Source: Edwardsiella anguillarum
GTDB taxonomy: Bacteria > Pseudomonadota > Gammaproteobacteria > Enterobacterales > Enterobacteriaceae
Length of the DNA: 64,000 bases
Direction: 5' to 3' (one strand)
NCBI RefSeq assembly: GCF_008801815.1
Contig: NZ_VZOX01000001.1
Part shown: positions 8,768 to 17,571 of the stretch, in pieces
Layout of the letters: every line of letters starts with the position of its first letter
Numbering within the stretch: position 1 is the first letter of the stretch
The notes under the pieces: generated by a model
Told to the model about the DNA's origin: nothing
Databases searched by the model: none
The model's input: the letters and a program-made list of their open reading frames with translations, nothing else
Translations under genes and position numbers: made by a program

Positions 8768-9667
8768 ATGTACTCTGGACTCTTGATCATTCTGGTGCCA
8801 CTCCTGCTTGGCTACCTGCTGCACCTGCGTCATAAGACGCTGATCCGTTTAATTAACCGTATGCTGAGCTGGATGGTATACGTCATCCTGTTTTTTATGG
8901 GGATCAGCCTGGCGTTTCTCGATAATCTTGGCGCGAACCTGTGGCTGATCGGCAAATACGCCACGGTCTTTTTCGTGCTGATTATCGCGGCCAACCTGCT
9001 GGCGCTATGGCTGTTGGAAAAGCGCGCCCCCTGGCACGTCACCCACCGCCAGGAGGCGCTGCCATCGCGCCTCCATATGGCGCTGGAGTCCCTGAAGCTG
9101 TGCGGCGTCGTGGTGGGCGGCTTCCTGCTGGGCCTCACCCAATGGCCGTGGCTGAGCCACGCCACCCACGCCAGCGAATACGCCTTGATCCTGCTGCTGT
9201 TTCTGGTCGGCCTTCAGCTGCGCAACAGCGGAATGTCGCCGGCGCAGATCCTGCTGAATCGCCGCGGCATGATGATAGGCTGCGTCGTCTGCGTCAGCGC
9301 CCTGGTCGGGGGCGCCCTGGCCGCCTGGCTACTGGGCCTGCCCCTGAAGACCGGCCTGGCTATCGCCTCGGCCTATGGCTGGTACTCCCTATCCGGCATC
9401 ATGCTGACCGAGGCCTTTGGCCCGGTGATCGGCAGCACCGCCTTCTTTAATGATCTGGCCCGCGAGCTGTTCGCCATCATGATGATCCCGACGCTGATCC
9501 AGCGCCACCGCAGCAGCGCGCTGGGACTGTGCGGCGCAACCTCCATGGACTTTACCCTGCCGGTACTGCAGCGCAGCGGCGGCATTGAGCTGGTGCCGGC
9601 GGCGATCGTACACGGCTTCCTGCTCAGCCTGCTGGCGCCGGTGCTGATGGCCCTGTTCTCCTCCTAA
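8768..9667 (+). CDS. lysO: L-lysine exporter LysO (YbjE)
   Basis: A 299-residue inner-membrane protein with about eight hydrophobic segments, matching LysO/YbjE. Recognisable blocks are ALESLKLCGVVVGGFLLGL, NRRGMMIGC, SAYGWYSLSGIMLTEAFGP and GATSMDFTLPVLQRSGG. LysO exports lysine and its toxic analogue thialysine; in E. coli it is controlled by ArgP. The gene is divergent from ybjD with 222 bp between. A tandem heptamer begins 26 bp after its stop codon. Confidence 0.93.
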   Translation: MYSGLLIILVPLLLGYLLHLRHKTLIRLINRMLSWMVYVILFFMGISLAFLDNLGANLWLIGKYATVFFVLIIAANLLALWLLEKRAPWHVTHRQEALPSRLHMALESLKLCGVVVGGFLLGLTQWPWLSHATHASEYALILLLFLVGLQLRNSGMSPAQILLNRRGMMIGCVVCVSALVGGALAAWLLGLPLKTGLAIASAYGWYSLSGIMLTEAFGPVIGSTAFFNDLARELFAIMMIPTLIQRHRSSALGLCGATSMDFTLPVLQRSGGIELVPAAIVHGFLLSLLAPVLMALFSS

Positions 9668-9693
9668 CCCCCCGCCGGGCGGCGCTCCCGTGC

Positions 9694-9747
9694 CGCCCTT
9701 CGCCCTTCGCCCTTCGCCCTTCGCCCTTCGCCCTTCGCCCTTCGCCC
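9694..9747. repeat. Tandem heptamer repeat, 7.7 copies of CGCCCTT
   Basis: Seven exact copies of CGCCCTT (9694-9742) are followed by a partial copy CGCCC. They lie between lysO and the hcp promoter. The first copy overlaps the right arm of a 7-bp hairpin (GGGCGGC 9677-9683 / GCCGCCC 9692-9698) that may mark the end of the lysO transcript. The array is outside any supported gene. Confidence 0.95.
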
Positions 9748-9782
9748 AGAGATTAAAGAATAAATCCCATTCGCAACAAAAA

Positions 9783-9796
9783 TTGCGTTATATCAA
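9783..9796 (+). promoter_or_regulatory. Candidate FNR site upstream of hcp
   Basis: TTGCG-TTAT-ATCAA matches the FNR consensus TTGAT-N4-ATCAA at 8 of 10 positions, 99 bp before the hcp start. In E. coli hcp-hcr is activated by FNR under anaerobiosis, which supports the reading. Confidence 0.6.
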
Positions 9797-9804
9797 ACAA
9801 AGTA

Positions 9805-9880
9805 AAAGTTGTATTAGAAATTCCTTTTTTGAACGCGATACCGGGCTTACTCTTCAAACAAGCATAATAAATACAACTTT
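9805..9880. promoter_or_regulatory. Pair of inverted NsrR-like half-sites upstream of hcp
   Basis: AAAGTTGTATT at 9805-9815 recurs as its exact reverse complement AATACAACTTT at 9870-9880, 54 bp apart. Each arm differs by one base from the NsrR-type half-site AAGATGTATT, and the right arm sits within AAGCATAATAAATACAACTT just before the Shine-Dalgarno sequence. NsrR represses hcp-hcr in E. coli. Whether NsrR binds here is inferred from sequence only. Confidence 0.5.
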
Positions 9881-9895
9881 AAAAGAGGGTTTTCC

Positions 9896-11551
9896 ATGTA
9901 CTGCGTTCAATGCGAGCAAACCATCCGTACCCCGGCCGGCAATGGCTGTTCCTACGCTCAGGGGATGTGCGGCAAGAGTGCCGAAACCTCCGACCTGCAA
10001 GACCTGCTGGTCGCCGCACTGCAAAGCCTCTCCGCCTGGGCGCTGCTGGCCCGCGAGCTGGATATCCGCGATCGCACCATCGACAGCTTTGCGCCGCGCG
10101 CCTTCTTCGCCACCCTGACCAACGTCAACTTCGACTCTGCGCGCATCATCGGCTACGCCCGCGAGGCGCTGGCGATGCGCGACAGCCTGCGCGCCGCCTG
10201 CCTGGCCAAGGCGCCGGGCACGCAGTGCGACCATCCACTGGCCGAGCTAAGCCTGCAGGGAGAGGATGTGGAGACCCTGCGCCGTCAGGCGGCAGAGTTC
10301 GCTCTGGACAGCGATCGGGCCGAGATCGGCGACGATATCCACGGCCTGCGCATGCTCAACCTGTACGGCCTGAAAGGCGCAGCGGCCTATATGGAGCATG
10401 CCCATGTGCTGGGCCAGCATAGCGAGGCGATCTACGCCCAGTATCACCACTATATGGCCTGGCTCGGCACTCAGCCGCGCGATATGGATACCCTGCTGGA
10501 CAATGCCATGGGCATCGGCAAGATGAACTTCGCCATCATGGCGCAGCTGGATAAGGGGGAGACCGAGGCCTACGGCGATCCCACCCCGACCTCCGTCAAC
10601 GTGCGGCCGGTCGCCGGCAAATGTATCCTGATCTCCGGTCACGATCTGAAGGATCTACAGATGCTGCTGGAGCAGACCGATGGCCTCGGCATCAACATCT
10701 ACACCCACGGTGAGATGCTGCCGGCCCACGGCTATCCCGAGCTGCGTAAATACCGCCACCTGGTCGGCAACTACGGCAGCGGCTGGCAGAATCAGCAGCA
10801 GGAGTTTGCCCGTTTCCCCGGCCCGATCCTGATGACCTCCAACTGCATCATCGATCCCAACGTCGGCAACTACAGCGATCGCATCTGGACCCGCAGCATC
10901 GTCGGCTGGCCGGGCGTACGCCATCTGGAAGGCGATGATTTCAGTCAGGTGATCGCCCAGGCGCAGGTCTGCGATGGCTTCCCCTACAGCGAGATCGAAC
11001 ACCTGATCACCGTCGGCTTTGGTCGCGCCACCCTGCTCAACGCGGCGGACAGCGTGATCGACCTGGTCGCCCAGAAGAAGCTACGCCACGTATTCCTGCT
11101 CGGCGGCTGCGACGGCAGCCGCGATGAGCGCAGCTACTACACCGACTTTGCCCGCGCCATCCCACAGGATTGCCTGATCATGACCCTGGCCTGCGGTAAG
11201 TACCGTTTTAACAAGCTGGACTTCGGCACGCTGGAGGGGCTGCCGCGCCTGCTGGACGTCGGCCAGTGCAACGACGCCTACGGCGCCATCATGCTGGCGG
11301 TCAATCTGGCAGAGAAGCTCGGCTGCGGCGTCAACGATCTGCCGCTCAGTCTGATCCTCTCCTGGTTTGAGCAGAAGGCCATCGTCATCCTGTTGACCCT
11401 GCTGGCGCTGGGCGTCAAAAACATCTACACCGGGCCGACCGCGCCGGGCTTCCTGACGGATAATCTTCTGGCGATCCTCAACCAGCGCTTCGGCATGCGC
11501 GCCATCAGCACGGTCGACGCCGATCTGAACGGTATACTCGGCCACGCCTAA
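9896..11551 (+). CDS. hcp: Hydroxylamine reductase / NO reductase, hybrid-cluster protein Hcp
   Basis: A 551-residue cytoplasmic protein matching E. coli Hcp. The N-terminal cysteines C3, C6, C18 and C25 (MYCVQCEQ, NGCSYAQGMC) bind the iron-sulfur cluster. The hybrid-cluster ligands lie in SGHDLKD, THGEMLPAHGYPE, TSNCIIDP, LLGGCDGSRDE, LACGKYRFN and GQCNDAYGA. Hcp reduces nitric oxide and hydroxylamine during anaerobic nitrosative stress and takes electrons from Hcr, encoded next. The start is preceded by AGAGGG. An FNR-like site and NsrR-like half-sites lie upstream. Confidence 0.97.
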   Translation: MYCVQCEQTIRTPAGNGCSYAQGMCGKSAETSDLQDLLVAALQSLSAWALLARELDIRDRTIDSFAPRAFFATLTNVNFDSARIIGYAREALAMRDSLRAACLAKAPGTQCDHPLAELSLQGEDVETLRRQAAEFALDSDRAEIGDDIHGLRMLNLYGLKGAAAYMEHAHVLGQHSEAIYAQYHHYMAWLGTQPRDMDTLLDNAMGIGKMNFAIMAQLDKGETEAYGDPTPTSVNVRPVAGKCILISGHDLKDLQMLLEQTDGLGINIYTHGEMLPAHGYPELRKYRHLVGNYGSGWQNQQQEFARFPGPILMTSNCIIDPNVGNYSDRIWTRSIVGWPGVRHLEGDDFSQVIAQAQVCDGFPYSEIEHLITVGFGRATLLNAADSVIDLVAQKKLRHVFLLGGCDGSRDERSYYTDFARAIPQDCLIMTLACGKYRFNKLDFGTLEGLPRLLDVGQCNDAYGAIMLAVNLAEKLGCGVNDLPLSLILSWFEQKAIVILLTLLALGVKNIYTGPTAPGFLTDNLLAILNQRFGMRAISTVDADLNGILGHA

Positions 11552-11566
11552 CCCGGCAACCTTAAG

Positions 11567-11592
11567 CGCCCCACGCCGCCTGGCGCGGGGCG
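11567..11592 (+). other. Intercistronic hairpin between hcp and hcr
   Basis: CGCCCCACGCC at 11567-11577 pairs with GGCGCGGGGCG at 11582-11592 with one internal mismatch and a 4-nt loop. No T run follows, so it is more likely an mRNA-stabilising or partial-attenuation structure within the operon than a full terminator. Confidence 0.55.
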
Positions 11593-11619
11593 AAATCCTG
11601 ACTGCGAGACGCCATCACC

Positions 11620-12621
11620 ATGACCATGCCAACCCCCCTTTGCCCCCACCGGATGCAGGTCCACTCCCTGCGCCAGGAAACCCCCGATGTCTGGACGCTA
11701 AACCTGATCTGTCCCGACTTTTATCCCTACCGTCCCGGTCAGTATGCGCTGGTCAGCATCGACGGCAGCGAAGAGACTCTGCGTGCCTACACGCTCTCCT
11801 CGACCCCAGGACTCAGCCCCTTTATTACCCTGACGGTACGCCGCCTGGACAACGGCGTCGGCTCCGGCTGGCTGACCCGCCAAGTCCACCCGGGCCACGA
11901 ACTGTGGCTTTCACCGGCGCAGGGCAGCTTCACCTGTCCGCAGGCGGACGCCACCCGCTATCTGATGCTGGCGGCCGGCTGCGGCGTCACCCCGATCATC
12001 GCTATGACCCGCTGGCTGCTGGCGCATAGCCCGAGTACGGATGTCGCGGTGATCTACGCGGTTCGCACGCCGCGCGACCTGATCTTCGCCGACGAATGGC
12101 GCCAGCTGGCCGAAGCCCACCCGCAGCTGCAGCTGATCCTGCTGGCCGAAGCGGAGGCAACGGGCGCGATCCTGCCGGGACGCCTCAGCCGCGAGCTGCT
12201 ACAGAGCCGAATCCGCGCCCTGGCGGAGCGTACGGTGATGATCTGCGGCCCGGCGCCCTATATGCGCCAAGCGCAGACCCTGGTGAGCGAGTTAGGCGTC
12301 CCGGCGCAGCAGATCCACCTGGAGCGCTTCCAGCCGGAGACGGCGAGCGCGCCGGTCGGCGGCACGCTGCGCATCCTCTCCAGCTCACAGCCCGGCGACT
12401 ACCGCGCCGCCGTCGGCAGCACGCTGCTCAGCGCGATGGAGCAAAACCGGCTGCCGGTACAGGCCGCCTGCCGCGCCGGCGTCTGCGGCTGCTGTAAAAC
12501 CCGTATCCTACACGGTGACTATCAGGTCAGCAGCACCATGACCCTCACCCCGCAGGAGATAGCCCAGGGCTATGTGCTGGCCTGCAGCTGTCAGCTCAAC
12601 GGGGATGTCGAGCTGGCCTGA
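11620..12621 (+). CDS. hcr: NADH oxidoreductase Hcr
   Basis: A 333-residue protein with three modules: an FAD-binding domain (LRAYTLSSTPG), an NAD-binding domain (AAGCGVTPIIAMTRWL, ICGPAPYM) and a C-terminal plant-type [2Fe-2S] ferredoxin domain with CRAGVCGCCKT and a distal cysteine in VLACSC. It passes electrons from NADH to Hcp. It begins 68 bp after hcp. The N-terminus MTMPT-CP-RMQVH matches E. coli Hcr, supporting the ATG at 11620. In E. coli poxB and ltaE follow; poxB is missing here. Confidence 0.95.
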   Translation: MTMPTPLCPHRMQVHSLRQETPDVWTLNLICPDFYPYRPGQYALVSIDGSEETLRAYTLSSTPGLSPFITLTVRRLDNGVGSGWLTRQVHPGHELWLSPAQGSFTCPQADATRYLMLAAGCGVTPIIAMTRWLLAHSPSTDVAVIYAVRTPRDLIFADEWRQLAEAHPQLQLILLAEAEATGAILPGRLSRELLQSRIRALAERTVMICGPAPYMRQAQTLVSELGVPAQQIHLERFQPETASAPVGGTLRILSSSQPGDYRAAVGSTLLSAMEQNRLPVQAACRAGVCGCCKTRILHGDYQVSSTMTLTPQEIAQGYVLACSCQLNGDVELA

Positions 12622-13099
12622 CCGGGCGCACTCAGGCCAGCGTGCATGCCATGGCGCGGGAGATGCCATCGATCCGTAAGGGGCCCCCCGCGCCACCCTC
12701 CCCCCGCGTCTGTGCCGGAGTCCGCTTATGCAGATGTATAATCTTGCCTGTCTCTCACACATAAAATAACTGTCACTGCGCCAGTTGCTCAAATGAAAAA
12801 AACAGCAAAATTTAAACAGTGAAAATGCAAACACCCGCAATCATCAAAATAGCTCAGCAAAAATCCTATAAGGATCGCCGGTGTATGAAATGGGAAACGT
12901 TGAGAGGGAGCAATGATTGGCTGATGGATCAGACACCCACCATCCAGGGGAAGTTTCGGTTAATTATCACTACCGACTAGCCACAGATATTCGAATAATA
13001 CCTTCTGTTATCGTTTTATCAGAAATGATAGAGATTCACGCAGCATTACTTCTGGAAAGCAACCTCCAGATAATGCAACCACTATATATTCAGGGTAAA
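12622..13099. other. Intergenic region after hcr, no supported gene
   Basis: This 478-bp stretch starts GC-rich and becomes AT-rich after about 12740. It sits where E. coli has poxB. I see no recognisable poxB remnant and no credible gene; a 63-codon plus-strand frame near 12917 lacks any family resemblance. Confidence 0.5.
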
Positions 13100-13959
13100 T
13101 TAATTTGATGTTGCGTCAATCATCGCCATGACTTGTTTAAACATCTCACTCCCTGGATTAGCCAGAGCGTTGACTAAGGTAAAGTGGTTACTCTCACGAT
13201 CATCTAATAATGTTACATTCAGACCATTTTCACGACAAGCCTCATAATAAGCTCTGATCTGGTGTTTAAACCCTAACATTTATTTACCACCGGCACTGAT
13301 AAAAATTTTTGCGCAGAGGTTTTCTTAGGCAAAGAAAAATAGGGCTGACACTTTTTGCTTGCTCAAGTGATAAATGCAGCAACTCATTGCTAAATATATC
13401 GCACAGCAGGCGAAAGTCATAGATACCGCTCATCGCCAGCACGCCTTTTATCGCATCCTCCGGAAGCCGATAACGATTATGCCAGCCTTCAGAAACCAGT
13501 GAGCTGCACAGATGGGCACCAGCCGAACTGCCGATGATAAAAATACGTGCAGGATCAATACCAAATGGTTCGCCATGAAAATATAGCCAAGCGACCGCGC
13601 TACGCACCTCATGTACAATTTCTGCCACGGTTGCCACAGGCGCCAGGGTATACGGCCACACCATGACGGGTGAACGAGGCAGCCATCGAACAGGCATCCT
13701 CTTTACGTTGTGAACACCAGTATCCACCATAAATAAAAATCACTAAGGGTGCAGCTTGAACGCTTTCCGGAAATAAATCAATCCGCTCAGCAGCAGCCAT
13801 GCCGTAGCGTAGATCGTAAATACCCGGCGTTTATAACTTGGCCTGCTTGGCAAGTTCGGCATACTCCACCATATAGGCATCAAAATCTTCTACTGAAGCG
13901 CGTGCGTTATATTGGATTACCCGTTCCTTAATATTTTCAAAGTTTAGGTCAATGTTCAT
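13100..13959 (-). pseudogene. Broken alpha/beta-hydrolase gene (esterase/arylformamidase-like)
   Basis: A full-length hydrolase can be read only across three frames. The first segment, from ATG 13959 (GGAG upstream), begins MNIDLNFENIKERV and meets an in-frame TAA after about 42 codons, then continues in the same frame through TPGIYDLRYG and IFIYGGYW (the oxyanion HGGxW-like motif, with H replaced by Y). A frameshift near 13650 moves the reading to YTLAPVATVAEIVHEVRSAV and the nucleophile elbow IIGSSAGAHL. A second shift near 13300 leads to the histidine segment DDRESNHFTLVNAL and a stop at 13100. One nonsense codon and two frameshifts make it non-functional. It is AT-richer than its neighbours, suggesting acquired DNA under decay. 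Confidence 0.8.
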
Positions 13960-14772
13960 ATGTTCATCTCCATTTATTGAATTTTATCATTAAATTCACA
14001 AATGAGAATTTTTATTATTTACGTACAGTAAATTTCATATAGTACCCCCTACCATATAAATGTATCAAAGACTAATTTAATGAATACATGCTACGCCTGA
14101 ACATTTATTGATGAGAGAGGCTTGGCATTATTTCATTTATCACAACTGTTCCTGATTTATATTAAAGTCATTCCCACAAAAGGAAAATTTTTGCTTATTT
14201 GTGCTTATTTCCTTGGCGCCAATATTGGAAAATATTTTTACATCCTCGATCGTCCGTAATGGGTGCGACCTGCCTTCTACGCAGTAAATTCAATGAGATA
14301 TAATGTAACAGAATTTCCGTATTCGATTGATTTAATGAGATGATTCCCCCCATCCCCATTCTGCAGAGGTATGCTCAAAGAGCACCCCACGTGACAGAGA
14401 GCATCCTGCAAAATGTTACGCGATGGGTATCGCTCCCAGCAAACACGCTCTCCGTGTTCATGGTCAAGCTAAATCCGGCCGTCACTGTTACGTAAACATT
14501 TTTCGCGCGCCTGTTTGACAGGATATCCGGCGGCTAGCGTGGTGATAGAAACATCTGCTGGTGCTCATTTTATACCCAGCCTATCGACAACCGGAGAAGG
14601 CGGCGCGCCGAGCCCCCGGCAAAGTGAGCGCCCATGGGATATTTCTGCCCAACTACCGTGAATACGCGCGCACAATCGATCGCGTCGTCCCTTTGCTTTT
14701 TCTTTGGCAGCCCAACGGCGGCGTGGTACAACTGGGGCTTTCCCATGGATGTAGCCGACCAAGGAGTGCCCC
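13960..14772. other. AT-rich intergenic region before ltaE
   Basis: This 813-bp stretch has no supported gene. It is AT-rich up to about 14340 and returns to GC-rich composition towards ltaE. It should hold the ltaE promoter and the upstream region of the broken hydrolase gene. Confidence 0.5.
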
Positions 14773-15825
14773 ATGTTAGATCTGCGCAGCGATACCGTTA
14801 CCCGCCCGAGCGAGGCCATGCGTCTGGCCATGTCACGCGCCGAGGTCGGCGATGATGTCTATGGCGACGATCCCAGCGTCAACCGACTGGAGCAGGAGGC
14901 CGCCGAGCTGAGCGGCAAGCCGGCGGCGCTGTTTCTCCCCAGCGGAACCCAGGCCAACCTGGTGGCACTGCTGAGCCACTGCCAGCGCGGCGAGGAGTAT
15001 ATCGTCGGCCAAAAGGCGCATAACTACCTGTATGAGGCCGGCGGTGCGGCGGTGCTCGGCAGTATTCAGCCCCAGCCCATCGACGCCCTGCCCGACGGCA
15101 CCCTGCCGCTGGAGCGGGTTGCCGACGTGATCAAGCCCGACGACATTCACTTTGCTCGCAGCCGCCTGCTCAGCCTGGAGAACACCCATAACGGCAAGGT
15201 GCTGCCGCTCGACTATCTGGCGCAGGCCTGGGCGTTTAGCCGCGAAAAGGGGCTGAGCCTGCATATCGACGGCGCCCGTATCATGAACGCCGCGGTGGCC
15301 CTTGAGGTGCCGCTGACGACCCTGACCCAATACTGCGATACCCTCACCCTCTGCCTCTCCAAGGGGCTGGGGGCGCCGGTCGGCTCGCTGCTGTGCGCCG
15401 ACGCCGACTTTATTCAGCGCGCGCGCCGCTGGCGTAAAATGACCGGTGGCGCCATGCGTCAGGCCGGTATTCTGGCCGAGGCGGGGCGTTATGCCCTGCG
15501 TCATAACGTCGAGCGTCTGCGCGACGATCACGCCAACGCCGCCTGGCTGGCCGACGCGCTCTCGTCCCTGGGACTCCGGGTGCTGGCGCCGGGTGCCCAG
15601 ACAAATATGCTATTTTTACAGTTGGAGGCCGATGAGGCCGCCGCGCTGGGCCCCTGGATGCGCCAGCGCGGGATCCTGATCAGCGCGGGCGTCACCACGC
15701 GACTGGTGACCCACCTGGACGCCACCCGCGCCGACCTACAGCGGCTGGTCGAACTGTGGCAAACCTTCCGCCAGACATACCCTCCGGCGAACGGTGCGCC
15801 GCACGCCCACGCCACCTACGGCTAA
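14773..15825 (+). CDS. ltaE: Low-specificity L-threonine aldolase
   Basis: A 350-residue PLP enzyme of the fold-type I threonine aldolase family. Landmarks are MLDLRSDTVTRPS at the start, VGDDVYGDDPSVNRLE, LFLPSGTQANLVAL, LENTHNGKV, LHIDGARI and the PLP-lysine motif CLSKGLGAPVGS with K197. It cleaves L-threonine and L-allo-threonine to glycine and acetaldehyde. It is about 17 residues longer than E. coli LtaE because of a C-terminal extension. ybjT starts 23 bp downstream, as in E. coli. Confidence 0.95.
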   Translation: MLDLRSDTVTRPSEAMRLAMSRAEVGDDVYGDDPSVNRLEQEAAELSGKPAALFLPSGTQANLVALLSHCQRGEEYIVGQKAHNYLYEAGGAAVLGSIQPQPIDALPDGTLPLERVADVIKPDDIHFARSRLLSLENTHNGKVLPLDYLAQAWAFSREKGLSLHIDGARIMNAAVALEVPLTTLTQYCDTLTLCLSKGLGAPVGSLLCADADFIQRARRWRKMTGGAMRQAGILAEAGRYALRHNVERLRDDHANAAWLADALSSLGLRVLAPGAQTNMLFLQLEADEAAALGPWMRQRGILISAGVTTRLVTHLDATRADLQRLVELWQTFRQTYPPANGAPHAHATYG

Positions 15826-15848
15826 CCTCTCAGCGCGGAGATCTCACC

Positions 15849-17339
15849 ATGGGCGGACAACGTATTCTGGTCTTGGGCGCCAGCGGCTATATCGGGCAGC
15901 ATCTGATCCCACAGCTGTGCGCCCGTGGACACCGGGTACGCGCCGCCGCACGCCGCATTGGTTGGCTACAGGCGCGCGGTTGGCCCGGCGTCAGCTGTCA
16001 GTATGTCGATCTGTACCAGCCGCAGACGCTGCCGGCGGCGCTGGACGATATTGACGTGGTCTACTATCTGGTGCATGCCATGGGCGACGGTGACGACTTC
16101 GTCCGCGCCGAACTGCAGGCCGCGCAAAACGTTAGCCGGGCGCTGAGCGTTTCCCGGGTACGTCAGGTGATCTTTCTGGGCGCGCTGCAGCCGCGGGAGG
16201 CACAGCCCTCGTCGCGTCACCTTGCCGCCCGACGCGAAACCGGGGAGATTCTGCGCACCAGCGGCGTCCCCGTTACCGAGGTCCGCGCCGGGATCGTCAT
16301 CGGCCCTGGTTCCGCGGCCTTCGAGGTGATGCGAGACATGGTCTATAACCTGGCCATTCTGACGCCGCCGCTCTGGGTGCGCTCCAAAAGTTCGCCCATC
16401 GCACTGGAGAATCTGCTGATCTATCTCAGCGCGCTGGCGGAGCTGCCGGACAGCGACGATCGGACGTTCGAGGTCGCCGGCCCCGAATACATCAGCTACC
16501 AGACCATGTTTGAACGCTTTATCCGCGTCAGCGGCAAGCGGCGCTGGATGATCCCCCTACCGATCCCGACCCGCCTGATCTCGGTCTACTTCCTGCACCT
16601 GATCACCTCGGTTCCTACCAGCACCGCCCGCGCGCTGATCGAAGGGCTGAAGCACGATCTGCCCGCCGACGATGCGGCCATCGCCCATCTGATCCCACAG
16701 ACGCTGATCGGCTTTGATCACGCGCTGAGCGAGACCCTTGCCCGTGAACGCGAGGTGGTCGACTCCGCCGACTGGGGCTACGATCCGCAGGCCCGCGCCC
16801 GCTGGCGACCGGGCTACGGCTTCTACCCGAAGCAGGCGGGGTGCCAAATCGACACCTCCGCCTCGCGCCGCGCGCTATGGCAGGTCATACAGCAAATCGG
16901 CGGCGACAACGGCTACTTCTTTGCCAACCTGCTGTGGCAGATCCGCGCCCGCCTTGACGATCTCAGCGGTAACCGTGTCGTTTATGGCCGCCCGGCGCGC
17001 CAAACCTTGCAGATAGGCGATCTTATCGACGGTTGGAAGGTGATCACCCTCAAGGCGGAACATCAGCTGACCCTGCTGTTTGGGATGAAAGCGCCGGGGC
17101 TGGGGCGCCTTAGCTTTACCCTGGGCGAACACAACGGCCTACGTACGCTGGACGTGCGCGCCTGGTGGCATCCCGCCGGTTTTTCCGGCCTGCTGTATTG
17201 GTTTACCATGATGCCGGCTCACCTGTTTATCTTTCGCGGCATGGCACAGCGCATCGCCGAACTGGCCGAGGCCTGGGACGAGGCGCATCCCCCGCAGGTC
17301 GGGAGCTCATCCGACAAAGCGCCGTCCACGGTGCCCTAA
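15849..17339 (+). CDS. ybjT: NAD(P)-binding YbjT family protein (DUF2867)
   Basis: A 496-residue protein matching E. coli YbjT. The N-terminal Rossmann domain has LVLGASGYIGQHL and resembles NmrA/atypical SDR proteins; the C-terminal half (GYFF/W, KAPGLGRLSF, RAWWHPAGFSGLLYW) is the DUF2867 domain with a hydrophobic end. Function is unknown. ATG 15849 has GGAG upstream and gives the E. coli-like N-terminus; an upstream in-frame ATG lies inside ltaE. It forms a likely operon with ltaE. Confidence 0.88.
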   Translation: MGGQRILVLGASGYIGQHLIPQLCARGHRVRAAARRIGWLQARGWPGVSCQYVDLYQPQTLPAALDDIDVVYYLVHAMGDGDDFVRAELQAAQNVSRALSVSRVRQVIFLGALQPREAQPSSRHLAARRETGEILRTSGVPVTEVRAGIVIGPGSAAFEVMRDMVYNLAILTPPLWVRSKSSPIALENLLIYLSALAELPDSDDRTFEVAGPEYISYQTMFERFIRVSGKRRWMIPLPIPTRLISVYFLHLITSVPTSTARALIEGLKHDLPADDAAIAHLIPQTLIGFDHALSETLAREREVVDSADWGYDPQARARWRPGYGFYPKQAGCQIDTSASRRALWQVIQQIGGDNGYFFANLLWQIRARLDDLSGNRVVYGRPARQTLQIGDLIDGWKVITLKAEHQLTLLFGMKAPGLGRLSFTLGEHNGLRTLDVRAWWHPAGFSGLLYWFTMMPAHLFIFRGMAQRIAELAEAWDEAHPPQVGSSSDKAPSTVP

Positions 17340-17571
17340 CCCCCTGCGCGCCGGGGGAAATCCGGCGGCGCCGGGCTGTTCACCGTAGGAGCAACCAGCG
17401 CCGATATTACAATTCTGCTAAGTAATCCGATTGCATGTCGCGCCGATTCACGGAAAAATGGCACCCTTATTGCGCAGCCGGAGCGATCGGCGCTCCCGCA
17501 GCAGTCAGATGGCCACGTACAACCGGCCGCAACGAACGGCCCGATGGATGGCCCACGGTGGATAGGCAAGT

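Noticed and set aside
9694..9747. CRISPR-like array
   Set aside because: The repeats are contiguous heptamers without spacers, so it is a simple tandem repeat; the same applies to 36847-36897.
12917..13108. 63-codon plus-strand frame
   Set aside because: No family resemblance or ribosome-binding site, and it overlaps the end of the broken hydrolase gene on the other strand.
12622..14772. Remnant of poxB
   Set aside because: None of the thiamine-diphosphate enzyme motifs could be found in any frame.
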